Positions 11,398 through 23,888 of a DNA stretch of 64,000 nt are shown here, piece after piece (within the stretch, counting starts at the first letter, position 1; each line of letters opens with the position of its first letter). The stretch is from Dugong dugon (Eukaryota; Chordata; Mammalia; Sirenia; Dugongidae), in the NCBI GenBank assembly GCA_030035585.1, contig CM057473.1, positions 14,310,501 to 14,374,500 of the forward strand, read 5' to 3'. Under the pieces are notes generated by a model. It searched no databases. It worked only from the letters and a program-made list of their open reading frames with translations, and was not told the DNA's origin. A program made the translations under genes and the position numbers.

Positions 11398-12010
11398 AAA
11401 ATCAGGATAAGCAAGCTTATGTGCCTCCTAAATGATGGGGGAGTTTACAGGGTGATCAACACATATATTTCCTAAATTTATTGGAACTGACAAATTTCCA
11501 GCCCCTAGGACTAAATACCATTTAACATAGTCATGAGCATAGAAATATAGGGATCACCACAAAAATGCAAATTGCCAAATCAAGAAGGTGAAGTATTAAA
11601 ACAGGATAAATGATTAGTTTCTTCCACAAAAAATAAAGAAATTGGAACTCCTATAAATTAGAGAAGACTTAAGGGACGTAGCAATTAAGTCAAAGTGTGG
11701 CCCAATCTAGATCCTAACTAAAAAGCCAAGCAAAAAAATACTTTTAAGAGTTAATTATAAAAATTTGAGCATGGACTAGGCTTAAATATAAAGGAATTGT
11801 TTTTATTTTTTACAAGTGTTTTATGTTGATAAAATTCTATCTTCTCCATTTATCCACTTACAAATTTACAGAATAATAATATATATAATAATATACAATT
11901 TGCTTTAAAATAGGAATTGTTTGATAAAACCAGATTAGCAATATGTTGGTAATTACTGAAGCCAGGTGTTGGCTAATTGGGATCCATTATCTGTCCCTTC
12001 TTGTCTTGTG
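11398..12010 (+). repeat. L1M 3' UTR, old
   Basis: Landmarks of the long 3' UTR of older L1M families are in order: 'tttattggaactgacaaatt', 'aggatcaccacaaaaatgc'-like text, 'aattggaactcctataaat', 'gagcatggactaggctta', and 'ggtaattactgaagccaggt' before 'ggctaattgggatccatta'. It continues the element interrupted by the AfroSINE at 11237. Confidence 0.65.
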
Positions 12011-12261
12011 TATATTAGAAAAAGAATCCATAGCTGACAATTTGTTGGATTTGGACTGCTGGCCATAATTTCTTGAACCCTGCACTAAATTAACATCAGA
12101 TCATTGATAGGGGTTTATTAAAACCAATACAGGCAGCAATTTAGATATTAAAAACTTTACTTTTCCTACCTTTCATTAAGCTGCCTTGCATGTAGCAAAT
12201 ATAATAATGATGATATTATGCCTGCCTTAAAGAATCCTGTAGACAGTAAGTCATATAAAAT

Positions 12262-12262
12262 G

Positions 12263-12291
<29 letters not shown>
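12262..12291. repeat. (CA)n microsatellite
   Basis: About 15 CA units in a row. Confidence 0.95.
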
Positions 12292-12296
<5 letters not shown>

Positions 12297-12413
12297 CAGA
12301 AGTGAACTGTTAATATAATTTTGTGTATACGCATGGCTTCAATATATCCACGTTGATTTGTGCTCCAATTGCTTTCTTATTTTTTTAAAGATTTGAAGTC
12401 TCAGGGCAAGTAA

Positions 12414-12416
<3 letters not shown>

Positions 12417-12454
<38 letters not shown>
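12417..12454. repeat. (TA)n microsatellite
   Basis: About 18 TA units in a row, a likely polymorphic site. Confidence 0.95.
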
Positions 12455-12455
<1 letters not shown>

Positions 12456-13308
12456 CTTTCTCCCTATGTACTACTTTTACTAATTTCTGTTACTTGAATC
12501 AATTTGATATATACTGCCTATTAATGGTAATGTAGACAGTATAATCAAAGTTTTCAGGTGTGGCAACTCAGAAAGAAGAGATCTGTTGATTCTGTTTTAG
12601 CCTGGGATTTTAAAACAAATGCCTGTTAGGTATCATCAAGGACAATTAACCTAATGTAATGAAACTTCAAAATGAAATCCTACTCTTGTGCCAGTAAGCT
12701 GATTACAGAACTCAGGGGGATGTGGCTGGCTGGGTGGTGACAAGGGATTCTTGGCAGAAGGGTCCAGGCACTGTCAAAATGCCCACACACCAGGTGAGAG
12801 GAATTTTGGAGCAGAATGTGTTTGAGAAATTGGTTCACTAGCCAGCCAGCATGAATTTTGCGTAAGCCTTAGTAACTTCCTCTAAACTCTAACAGAAAAA
12901 GTTGTCCCACCCTGAAATATTTGCAAATTCAAGATATCCCTCCTTTTACTTAAATAGACAAAGTGACTCTAAACACACACACACACACTTTGAGTAAGTG
13001 TGGATAAGAAAAAGAAAAAAAAAGAAAGATTCTGCACATCCTGGCAGAACAGTTTTAGTATGAAGTGTCACTGGTAAAATCTTTTGAGGAAACTTCAGTA
13101 GGAAGCAAGAACCATCACTATTCAGAAGCACAGTGTGTAGGCTGCTATAGATGGCTTTACTGTTAATATCAACAAAAGTATCCTGAGCAGATTTGGAGAA
13201 AGATGGACACTGTACATATTTCCAGTGACTGCACTACTGCATGTTTCAGACGTAGTTAGAGGAACCTGGTTAGAAGTTAGGGGTGAGGGCCGAGAAACTT
13301 GAGTCATA

Positions 13309-13467
13309 CTTGTTACCTGTTGCCCTCGATTCAATTCCGACTCATAGCGACCCTATAGGACAGAGCAGAAGTGCCCCATAGGGTTTCCAAGGAGCACCTG
13401 GTGGATTCCAACTGCCAACTTTTTGGTTAGCAGCCGAGCTGTTAACCACTGCACCACCAGGGTTTCC
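13309..13467 (-). mobile_element. AfroSINE, antisense, with target duplication
   Basis: The minus-strand copy reads 'attccgactcatagcgaccc' then 'ccatagggtttccaaggagc' and ends 'gcaccaccagggtttcc'. A perfect 12-bp duplication, 'acttgagtcata', flanks it at 13297-13308 and 13468-13479. Low divergence from the AfroSINE pattern and the intact duplication suggest a relatively young insertion. Confidence 0.95.
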
Positions 13468-14040
13468 ACTTGAGTCATAGAACATTTAAATTATTCAACT
13501 CAGCGCACAAAAGAGCATCAAAGCTTCTAAATAACAAACTTTGCAGTTGCTATTTCATCTGTGTTGTTTTTTGGGCCCACTCAGACTCAATGTCAAGTTC
13601 ATCAGTATTTTTCTGTAAAGTATTTTTAACCTTTGTAATGGCTAGTCTTGGCTCGGCTATGATTCTCAGTGGTTTAGCCAGATACTGTAATGTAATGTAA
13701 TGTGATCACCTTCCATTATGTGATCTGATGTGATCGCCCTATCAGTTGAAAGGGGAGTTTTCTTAGGATTGTGGCCTGTTTGCAGTATATAAATAAATGT
13801 TCTGGCAAAGCTTGCTCTCTCGACCCTGCACTCTTCTCTGGTTCCTGGGATGTAAGCCTGCAGTAGTTTCCGGCTTGCTGCATGATCTGCAGATTTTGGA
13901 TTCACCAGCCCTTGGAACACTGTGAGCCATCAGAGGTTTACCACCTGACCTATGGATTTTGAACTTGCCAGCCCTTGCAACTGTGTGAGCAATTTACTTG
14001 AAGTAAATCTCAATCTCTCTCTCTCTATCTATATATATAA

Positions 14041-14206
14041 ACGAAAAAAAAAAAAACATTGCGGTTGAGTTGATTCTGACTTATAGTGACCCTATAGGAC
14101 AGAGTAGAACTGTCCCATAGCGTTTCCAAGGAGCTGCTAATGGATTTAAACTGCTGACCTATTGGTTAGCAGCCAAGCTCTGAACCACTGCGACACCAGG
14201 GCTCCG
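14041..14206 (-). mobile_element. AfroSINE, antisense
   Basis: A-rich left edge, then 'ttgagttgattctgactta' and 'ccatagcgtttccaaggagc', ending 'gaccagggctccg'-like 'gcgacaccagggctccg'. It is inserted in the TC/TA-rich part of the LTR at 13690-14280, with 'tctctctctat' on both sides. Confidence 0.9.
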
Positions 14207-14248
14207 TGTCTCTCTCTATATATATATATGTATATATATATGTACATT
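14207..14248. repeat. TC/TA simple repeat
   Basis: 'tgtctctctctatatatata' continues into TATG units. It is the 3' simple-sequence part of the host LTR. Confidence 0.85.
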
Positions 14249-14621
14249 TCACTGGATTTGCTCCTCCAGAGAACCCAACATAGAGAGCTATGTATGATTT
14301 GTGTTAGTTATCCTTATTTGCTTATTCTTTTTCTCTTCAGACACAGAGTTCTATCTTATCCAATTCATCATTATTCCCTGATTATTCACATGAGCCTTTC
14401 TTCTTCTGAACTCTGCCTATTCTCAAAATTGAGGAAAATAATCATCATATAGTTTGAACTTCTCATAATGACATAGCTACACATGGTTTTAAAATAAGAG
14501 TTCAACTTCTAATATTACCCCAAATGTTAATCCACCAACACAATAGATATTTCACTATTCCACTAAAAAGGGAAGGTTTTACTGTAGTTGATATCTTTGT
14601 AGTCGTTAATATACCTTCTTG

Positions 14622-14792
14622 TGTTGTTACTGTTAGTTGCCATTTAGCCAGTTCCAACCCACGGTTACCCCAACTGTGCAAAGTAGAAGCGCTCCACAGG
14701 GTTTTCAAGACTGTGACCTTTTGGAAGAAAATTGTCTTCCGAGGCACCTCTGCATGGGTTTGAACCACCAACCTATCAGCTAGTAGTCAAGT
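14622..14792 (-). mobile_element. AfroSINE-related SINE, antisense, diverged
   Basis: It has 'gttagttgccatttagccag', 'aagtagaagcgctccacagg', 'gttttcaagactgtgacctt' and 'cttccgaggcacctctgcat', then 'gtttgaaccaccaacctatc'. This matches a longer, older AfroSINE relative, with the '...ccgaggcacctct...' middle block absent from the short form. Confidence 0.75.
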
Positions 14793-16394
14793 ACATAAAC
14801 TTTTGCAGTTACATATATATTATATATTGTCTAGGTATATGTATACATAGACAATAAATACCATTCTGTTTCATACTCAATCAAAGAAAAAAATCCTAAA
14901 GAAAAGCCATAAAGCTGTCAGAATGGAAATAGCAGCAAATTTCTGGAACTCTTCCCAAAAGAACTCTCTTGTATTGAGGTATTTGTTTGTCTATTTGTCT
15001 GTTTGTTCTTTTTTAAAGTCAAGTAATCTGGATAAACCAAGGGTATACGCATCTGAAATTTCTGGTTTTCCCTTCCTTGAACACCAGTGTAGATAGTACC
15101 CAATACATTGAAATAGATTGATGTATCAGAACTCATCCTCAGTAAACTTCACTTTCTAGTTCTGTGTTTGTTAAAAAGAAAAATAAATGTTACAACAGCT
15201 GCCAAACCCCACTGGTAATATATTTTCAGAAAAATTTCATCATACAGTCCAAAGAGGAAAAAAAAAAAAAGCTTCTAAATGCCTTGTCACTTTAAAGTTT
15301 TCACAACTTGAAAATAAAACTTTAAAGTACTTTTAATATTTTACCAATATATTCACTCAGTTCCTAATTATTTTTGGAGCCTGCTGAGTAATTTTCTCAG
15401 TTTCTTAGTATAGTGATTTGCATTCCTTCTCACATCTGGGTGCTTTTTCTGTCTTTTGTTTGTATTGTTTGGATTGACATAGGATCTTCAATTTTCTTCT
15501 TAAGAAGACAAGACAGAACTTTTTTTAAAAAACGAAAATTTCCTGCAAATGCGTAAGCTGTCTCTAGATCTCTTATGTTTGCATGCCTTAAAAATGAAGC
15601 TGTAAGCATTTCCTTGTATCTCTTTGTTAGAAAAATGTGGTATTGCACGTTGAAAAACAAATACATACCCTTATCCTTCTTTAAAGATGAAACACATGTA
15701 AATTATTTCTAGACTAGCAAATGGCTTTCAGGCAGTGATGTAAATATCTAAAGCAAATCTACAAAGTTTATCGTTTTCTTCTGAAAAGATTTCCATTGGG
15801 ATGTAAGGCTTCCTTTTTGAATATAAAGTTTGACTTCTTAATTATTTGATATTTGAGATGTAAATCACTTTATCACAAAGGATTTCATACAAGCCTGGCT
15901 TACCTAGATGACAGTTACAATGACAACAGTCAGGATGATGGTATCCACCTGCAAAAGTCTGTTCGTGTCTGTGGTTGTTATATGTGGTACGTACAAGCTC
16001 CAATTTAAACAAGAGCACTATGTTTCCATGAGTCAATTAATAGAAAAATGAGTAGGAGTCAGGAACTGAATTTGTCTCTAGTTAGCTTTGTCTATTCAAA
16101 AAAAAAGAAAATCACTTAAAGTCAGTCTCCTGTTGTTCTGTATATCCACATAAAGTATTTTCTTCGTAGTGATCATGGTCTTTAAATTTACAATTATTCA
16201 TCTATTTTCTTGTCTATTATATATTTTTCCCCCACTAACTTGAAGCTACATATAGCCAAGAGCCAATTTTTATTTTTACTTTTTTAAAAATTTTTAACCA
16301 GTTCCTAGTATAGAGTGAAGACAAAGTTAAATAAATGTTTGCTGAATGACTTAATAAAATCCTTAAACACTGAAATGCACATTTAACATTGTAT
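14793..16394. other. Unassigned sequence
   Basis: No repeat family is recognised. A minus-strand frame at 15842-16036 is Cys/His-rich and is discussed in the findings as a weak exon candidate. Poly-A and TA simple runs occur at 14813-14830 and 15258-15270. Confidence 0.4.
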
Positions 16395-16520
16395 GGCCTT
16401 TAAACCACATGGTATCCCCTTGTGCTGTTCCAATGACTGCCTCTTGGTCTATGTACAGGTTCCTTATGAGCACAATTAAGTGTTCTGGAATTCCCATTCT
16501 TCCCAATGTTATCCATAATT
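16395..16520 (-). repeat. RTE LINE internal fragment, antisense
   Basis: 'ggtatccccttgtgctgttc', 'ctcttggtctatgtacaggt' and 'gttctggaattcccattctt' correspond almost letter for letter to 19775-19875 in the full-length RTE. Both ends are missing, so it is an internal scrap of the RT region. Confidence 0.9.
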
Positions 16521-18835
16521 AGTATTAGCATTGTTCATCGTCTTGCCCTATTTCTAGGTATTCTCTCATCTTATCTTCCACAATTAAACCTTCTACTGTG
16601 GCCTTAGGAACGGCTACTCCGTATCCAGGGATTACAGTAATATTTTCAACTGTTTTTTAAACTGCTACTATACCACTTCACCTTAACTGAAACTCTTCTC
16701 TTGTCTAAAGAAGTTCAGTGTCCTGAAGCTTCCCAAGTGGTGTCCCCTCATTCCCTTATAATTCATGTACCTCACAACTGCAAGGTGGGTTTGATGTCCT
16801 ACTAGCTTACTGTCGTTACTTTACGACCATCATTACCTTTATCAAATTAAGAAAAAAAAATCATCTGTATCATTCTCTCTACATGTATTAATTTCTCTGA
16901 CAATTCTTTTCATTTATTAAAGACTTAAGGTTATAAATTTTTTGTTTCTTCACTCCAAGTTCAACCATCTTTGCAGGAAATTTTCATATCTCTGTGAATA
17001 ACCAATCTAAAAATCTGAAAAATAAATTCCTGGGGTTCTGGCCAACTCCAACTCATCTACCTGTCCACATGTCACACTTCATACAATTTTATCTCCTAAA
17101 CTCTGATAACCATATCATCTATCATCCAAACCAGCATATTTCAGAAAGTGAAAATTAACACTATTAATTATTACTCCAGGAAAACAGGCATAAATGAGAA
17201 CTCTCCTGGCCGCCCTGGGATATGTGGTCACCCTCCATTAACTGATCCATTTCTAGAAATGATTGATGCCAACACGCCCTCTACCTGCCAACAATCTCTT
17301 CTCCTCAGTAATCATATTGCATCTATATAATATCTCAAAAGTATTTGTCATTAGAATAACAAATGAAGACAATTAACACAAATATATAGGCAAACAAAAG
17401 TTCATTTGGATTATATTGAAAAATGAATCATAATTTTAATGATTGCACATAGCCATATGTCTTGGTTTGAGCCTGGAACTTCCTGCCATAATCACAGTTT
17501 TAATTTGTCTGTTTCTAAAAGTTGATAGTGGATATGGGTCATCATAAAAGTGAACTTCAATTGTCCTGTGATGAAATATGATATAAGTCAACAAGTAGAG
17601 GATAAAGTCTTTCATTCTAAGTATTGTTGGTCAATAAAGCCAAGTCTGTTATTCTTATGAACCTTCTGGATCAGGCTAATGGTGTCTGCATGTCTGAAGT
17701 GTACTCTCTGGAACTAGTTGCTATTGATCTCAAGTTCATGCTAAGCAAGGCTGTTCTGTTCCCAAAGAAATAATTGGACCCAGAAATGGAGAAGGCCTGT
17801 GCTGGTTTAGCTACTTTTTTGTCACGCTACTGGAGAACTTATGTTTTCATGTGGAGAAAGAAGTAAAAGGCAAAGATGCTCTAGAAACAAGGATAAAGTT
17901 AAATCAACCGAAACAGAGGTCTTTTTTGTCTTATTTTTTAAGCTAGAAGATTCACATATCAAAAATGTTTATAGTACTTCTCATCCAGCCACAGCTCCAT
18001 GGTAAGAGTGAAGATTCTACAAAGGCTGGTGATTTCTTCATGAAGAAGTACCCAGCATTTTTTTTTTTTTTTTTTGTCAAGTCCTTGAAGAATCCAAAGA
18101 AATCTGTGTGAGTATCTCAGGTATTGCTAAATCTGTAGAGAGAATCCAGCTGATCATCCATTTTCTGATAAAGTAAATGAGATGATTATTGATGGTGGAG
18201 TGGATTTACCTTCTTTACGATGCTCAACAGCATAGAAATTTGTATTTTCATGTTAGATAAAGAGGAGCCAAATACTGGAAAAGATAATGTGAAGATTAAT
18301 TTATCTGTTGAATTTGTCACTTCCTACAGGTTTGATGAGAAAGGGTATACTAGCCAAGCCCCTTTTTTCCCTGGCAACTGGTGGTTGGTGATCTGGAAAA
18401 GAAGATTGTGTGGAATAGACCTGTGGTGTATTTGCACTGGAAGCCTTTGCCAGAAAACTAGAGCACTCATGGATGAGATTGAAAAAGCCACTTCCAAGGG
18501 TTGAATGACCATTATGATGGAGACACTGCCATTTTTTGTCACACTGAATGAGAAAAAACAATCGATATGAATGTTAGGAGTGTTGCCAGTCTAGAATTTC
18601 TGGAAAGTAAATTCTTCCTTTTTTGCCTCCTGGTTCCTGTTCATCACCCCTAATTCAAATGAATATTTTCTGCATCTCCACCTTACTTTAGCTAATATCT
18701 CTCCTACATCAAGAGTCAATAGTGGCCAAGAGATTGTGCATCAGGATCTCTCAAATGACACCCAGCGTCTCAGCACCTTAGATTTAATGCATCTTGGATT
18801 TGACTATACTTTTCAAGATCCCATTTGAACTTCTT
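16521..18835. other. Unassigned sequence
   Basis: No repeat is recognised. A frame of 94 codons at 18220-18504 has Trp/Pro-rich content, but ORFs of similar length overlap on the other strand, and no family is identified. Upstream text at 17690-17830 has short coding-like runs in varying frames, so a decayed processed pseudogene is possible. A poly-T run lies at 18059-18076. Confidence 0.35.
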
Positions 18836-21800
18836 GTTGTTGTTGTTAGATGCCATCAAGTCAGTTCCGATTCACAACAAGCCGATATACAACAGAATGA
18901 AAAGCTGCCCGGTCCTGCACCATTCTCATAAACATTGTTATGACTGAGCCCATTGTTGCAGCTCCTGTGTCAATACATCTCATTGAGGGTATTCCTTTTT
19001 CCCTTAACCTCTACTTTACCAAGCATGATGTCCTTCTCCAGGGACTGATCCCTCTTGATAACATGTCCAAAGTATGTAAAATGTAGTCTCGCCATCCTTG
19101 CTTCTAAGGAGCATTCTGATTGTACTTCTTCCAAGACGGACTTGTTCGTTCTTTTGGCAGTCCATGGTATATTCAACATTCTTCACCAACACAACAATTT
19201 AAAAGTATCAATTCTTCTTGGGTCTTCTTTATTCATTGTTCAGCTTTTGCATGCATATGAGGTGATTGAAAACAACATGGCTTGGGTCAGGTGCACCTTA
19301 GTCTAGAAGGTGACGTCTTTGCTTTTTAACACTTGAAAGAGGTCTTTTGTAGCAGATTTGGCCAATGCAATGTGCCATTTGATTTCTTAACTACTGCTTC
19401 CATGGGTGTTGATTGAAGATCCAAGTAAAATGAAATCTTTGACAACTTCAGTCTTTTCTCCATTTATCATGATGTTGCTTATTGGTCCAACTGTAAGGAT
19501 TTTTGTTTTCTTTATGTTGAGGTGTAATCCATACTGAAGGCTGTGGTCTTTGATCTTCATCAGTAAGTCCTTCAAGTCTTCTTCCCTTTCAGCAAGCAAG
19601 ATTATGTCATCTGCATATTGCAGCCTGTTAATGAGTCGTCCTCCAATCCTGATGCCCTGTTCTTCTTCATAAAGTCCAGCTTCTCAGATTATTTGCTCAG
19701 CATACAGATTGAATAAGTATGGTAAAAGGATGCAACCTTGATGCACACCTTTCCTGGCTTTAAACAATACACTATCCCCTTGTTCTGTTCAAACAACTGC
19801 CTCTTGATCTATGTACGGGTTCCTTATGAGCACAAGTAAGTGTTCTGGAATTCCCATTGTTTGCAATGTTATCCATAATTTGTTATGATCCACTCAGTCG
19901 AATGCTTTTGCATAGTCAGTAAAACAAAGGTAAACATCTTTCTGGTATTCTCTGCTTTCAGCCAGGATCCAACTGACATCAGCAATGATATCTCTGGTTT
20001 CATGTCCTTTTCTGAATCCAGCTTGAATTTCTGGCAGTTCCCTGCTGATGTTTGTTGCAACCACTTTTGAATGATCTTCAGCAAAATTTTACTTGCAGGT
20101 GATATTAATGATATGGTTTGATAATTTCTGCATTCGATTGGATCACCTTTCTTGGGAATAGGCATAAATATAGATCTCTTCCACTCGGTGGGCCAAGTTG
20201 CTGTCTTACAAATTTCTTGGCATAGATGAGTGAGCACTTCCAGTGCTGCATCAATTTGTTGAAACATTTCTATTGGTATTGTATCAATTCTTGGAGCCTT
20301 GTTCTTCACCGGGGCCTTCAGTGCAGCTTGTACCGCTTCCTTCAGTACCATCCATTCCTGATGATATACTACCTCCCGAAAAGGTTGAACATCAACCAGT
20401 TCTTTCTGATATAATGACTCTGTGTATTCCTTCCATCTTCTTTTGATGCTTCCTTCCTAGTTTAATATTTTCCTTGCAGTATCCTTCAATATTGCAACAC
20501 GAGGCTTGAATTTTTCTTCAATTCTTTCAGCTTGAGAAATGTTGAGCGTGTTCTTCCCTTTTGGTGTTCTAACTCCAGATCTTTGCACATGTCATTATAA
20601 TACTTTACTTTTTCTTCTTCAACTGCCCCTTGAAATCTTCTGTTCAGCTCTTTTACTTTATCATTTCTTCCTTTTACTTTAGTTACTCGACATTCAAGGG
20701 CAAGTTTCAGAGTCTCTTCTGACAACCATTTTGGTCTTTTCTTTCCTTCCTGTCTTTTTAATGACCTCTTGCTTTCTTCATGTATGATGTCCTTAATGTC
20801 ATTCCACAACTTGTCTGGTCTTCAGTCATTAGTGTTCAATGCATCAAATCTGTTACTGAGATGGTCTCTAAATACAGGTTGGATATACCCAAATTCATAC
20901 TTTGTTGCTCATGGACTTGTTCTAATTATCTTCAGCTTCAACTTAAACTTGCATATGAGCAATTGATGGTCTGTTCCACAGTCAGCCCCTGGCCTTGTTT
21001 TAATTTACAGTTAGAGCTTTTTCATTGTCTCTTTCCATGAATGTAGTCGATTTGATTCTTGTGTATTCCAGACAGTGAGGTCCACGTGTATAGTCTCCTG
21101 CTGTTTATGTCATTTAAAAATGATTTTTGCAGTGAAGAAGTCGTTGGTCTTGCAAAATTCTATCATGCAATCTTTGGCATAGTTTCTGTTACCAAGGCCA
21201 TATTTTCCAACTACAAATCCTTCTTTGTTTTCAACTTTCACATTCCAATCACAAGTAATTATCAATGAATTCCAATTGCGTGTTCAATCAATTTCAGACT
21301 GTAGAAGTTGGTAAAAATCTTCAATTTCTTCATCTTTGGCATTACAGGTTGGTGTGTAAATTTGAATAATAGTTGTATTAACTGGTCTTCCTTGTAGGCA
21401 TGGATATTATCACTGACAGTGTTGTACTTCAGGATAGATATTGAAATGTTCTTTTTGATGATGGATGCAACTTCATTCCTCTTTAAGTTTTCATTCCTAG
21501 TATAGTAGACCATATGATTATCTGATTCAAAATGGCCAATACCAGTCCATTTCAGTTCAGTAATGCCTAGGGTATTGATGTTTATGTGTTCCGTTTCATT
21601 TTTGATGATTTCCTATTTTCCTAGATTCATGTTTCATACATTCCATGTTCTTATTATTAATGGATGTTCACAGCTGTTTTTTCTCATTTTGAGTCATGCC
21701 ACATCAGGAAACGAAGGTCCTGAAATCTTGGCTCTATCCACATCATTAAGGTTGACTCTATTTTGAGGAGGCAGCTCTTCCCCACTCGTCTTTAGAGTAC

Positions 21801-22061
21801 CTTCCAACCTGAGGGGCTCATCTTCTGGCACTATATTAGACAATGTTCCACTGCTGTTCATAAGGTTTTCACTGGCTAATTTTTTTCAGAAGTAGACCAC
21901 TGGTCCCTTCTTTCTAGTTTGTCTTAGTCTGGAAGTTCACCTGAAACCTGTCTGTTGTGGGTGACCCTGCTGGTATTTGAAAACTGGTGGCATATCTTCC
22001 TACACCACAGCAACATGCAAGCCCTGACAGTACGACAAATTGACAGATGCATGTGATACTG
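18836..22061 (-). mobile_element. Near-full-length RTE (BovB-like) LINE, copy A
   Basis: This minus-strand RTE retrotransposon is about 3.2 kb, the full length expected for RTE/BovB elements. It runs from the 3' tail at the left ('gttgttgttagatgccatca') to the 5' end at the right ('cagtacgacaaattgacag'). It would encode one protein with an apurinic-type endonuclease followed by reverse transcriptase. Reading leftward, frames show the endonuclease (21513-21262, ending near 'QLIQLLFKFTHQPVMP'), a basic linker (20809-20486, 'HEESKRSLKRQEGKKRPKW') and RT motif 1 (20351-19869, 'SIFMPIPKKGDPIECRNY'). YADD is intact (19606-19617), followed by 'LNIKKTKILTVG'. Stops and frameshifts separate these, so the copy is inactive. 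A 9-bp 'gaacttctt' repeat at 18827-18835 and 22062-22070 is the probable target duplication. Confidence 0.95.
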
Positions 22062-22070
22062 GAACTTCTT

Positions 22071-23200
22071 TGTGCATATAAACTATTATGCTTTCTGTGG
22101 TATATATATATTCTGCATTAAAATAGTGAATTATAGTTGTGATTCTTTTTTTGAATTAGCTTACTCTGATTAGTTTGTTGAATATTTAACTACTTAGCAT
22201 GGAAAAGGTAGACTTTAGTTGTGTGCAGGGAGAGAGACAAAGTTAAAAATCTATTAAATAAACAATAACATTGTATGTTTAGTAATGATTTAAAATGTTT
22301 TAAGAGAACTTATTTATGTTCCTAACATGTAAATAATTGCCACTCAAAAGACTTAGTACCAGAAACAGCATATTAAATCAGAGAATGTCTTTCTCCATTA
22401 TCTGCATGACCCTGGCTAAGGATGGCTAGAAGTTTGCCTGAGTAAATATTGTTAATGAGCTTTCATTTTTCTCTTTTAGTAATCAACTTTATTATTTCTG
22501 TCATATTGCTTTTCTGATTTTAATATTCAGTCATAATGCTGTCATTATTACTGGTAACTTTATTTTACTCATTAAGAAAAGAAACCTGTTGTTTCAAATT
22601 AGAACACCAATGGGAACATTATTTGCATAGGCACAGTTCAGAAGTGATTAGATTAATCAAAATTCTCTGAGTAGGAGAATACTTCCCATGTGTCAGTCTC
22701 TGATAAGTACTCAAAAACCATCATATTATATGATATTGTAATTGAAAATATTGTTGCCTGTGCTTTGTTAGTGGCTTTGCTTCCTAAGAATATATGAATT
22801 GTGCTTGATGCTCTAGAATTCAAGAACATTTCTGCATCATTTATACCTACAACCAAACAATCTGTGTTTAAGTATCTGCTGTAAGTATCAATTATCTACA
22901 TTTAAAATCAAGAAATATTAGCGTTAATTTAGGGAGGATTAAAAAATGTTATATCTTTATTATATTTTTTCTTTTTTAAAGAAAAATAAAAAACACACAA
23001 AAGCCCTGGAAGTCTTCTTATTCACATTTATATACCAAAAAATTCTTTCTGTATCATAATTGTTTGTTTCAGAGCTTAAAGAAAATAATTTCAGAGAGCA
23101 AAAACTAATATTAATTACATATTTGCATATTTCTCAGTTCTCATAATATATAGAACTACAAAATACATTTTTTAATTAAAAAAATGTTTTCAATATGCCA
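22071..23200. other. Unassigned AT-rich sequence
   Basis: No gene or repeat recognised. It separates the RTE from the L1-like element. Confidence 0.45.
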
Positions 23201-23224
23201 GTGCTTCTACATATCCCTTTCTGC

Positions 23225-23880
23225 TAATGTCTCTTATTCAGTGAGAAAGTGGAAGCTCTGCTGTGGTCATTAAGCAGGGCCCCCACCTACCCACATCAGG
23301 GGCCTGACGACTGGTGGCTTCACCCACACCAACTAGCCACACACAACAGGGGTCCAAGAAAAAGTGGTGACTCCAAGTCCTTACAGTCAACAGCATTGGG
23401 TGCCCATAGTCCAGCTGCAAAACCCATCCAACTACATGATCTAGGGAACAGGGACATGTTTTCCTTCTAGACACTCAGGGGCAACTGTCAACCCCCTGCC
23501 TTTCTCAGAATGTGGACCCCTACTGGAGCCAGATACCTGTGCCTACTCCAATCACTCCTGACCATCTAGAACTGTAGGTGACAGCCTGCACCACACACTT
23601 GGTGACTGATTGCCTGGATACCTGAGCTGAATCCCTACAAGAAAAGTAAATGGTCTCCTGGGCTCACATACCTAGTAACAGGTCTAACCACCTGGTGGCA
23701 GGATGTTAGAGCTGCAAAGGCGCCAATAATCAAACTAGCTCACAAAAGCAGCCTATTTGGGCATATCAAAACAAAGCAAAACAAGAAGCTACAACACAGT
23801 AAGCAAACATAAAATGAATAAATACAATAACTTATTGATGGCTTGGGGACAACAGGTAATATCAAATCACATAAAGAGGC
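23225..23880 (+). repeat. L1-like 5' UTR of the HAL1-like element
   Basis: This is a C-rich, repeat-derived leader: 'caggggcctgacgactggtg', 'gcttcacccacaccaactag', 'gcctgcaccacacacttgg'. It lies directly 5' of an L1 ORF1 frame and is richer in G and C than its surroundings, as L1 5' UTRs are. Opposing ORFs at 23238-23474 are artefacts of this composition. The exact 5' boundary is not visible. Confidence 0.6.
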
Positions 23881-23888
23881 AGACCATG

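Larger units (their letters stand above)
12011..13296. other. Unassigned sequence with simple repeats
   Basis: This holds a (CA)n tract at 12262-12291, a (TA)n tract at 12417-12454 and a short (AC)n at 12974-12988. I identify no gene. The segment at 12700-12800 is locally richer in G and C, but no repeat or exon is recognisable. Confidence 0.5.
13690..14280 (+). repeat. ERVL/MaLR-type LTR, interrupted
   Basis: This is the opposite orientation of the LTR family at 34352 and 62173. It has 'atcagttgaaaggggagtt', repeated 'ccttg..actgtgagc' blocks, 'gtaaatctcaatctctctct', and an end 'ctccagagaacccaacata' that is the complement of 'tgggttctctagagaagc'. An AfroSINE (14041-14206) sits in its TA/TC-rich 3' part. 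Gag/pol are absent, so this is a solitary LTR. Confidence 0.6.

Noticed and set aside
19869..20351. The longest ORF (160 codons, minus strand) as a gene
   Set aside because: It is the reverse transcriptase start of RTE copy A, bounded by frame-breaking mutations.
23238..23474. Overlapping ORFs on both strands rich in Pro/His/Arg
   Set aside because: They are composition shadows of the L1-like 5' UTR.
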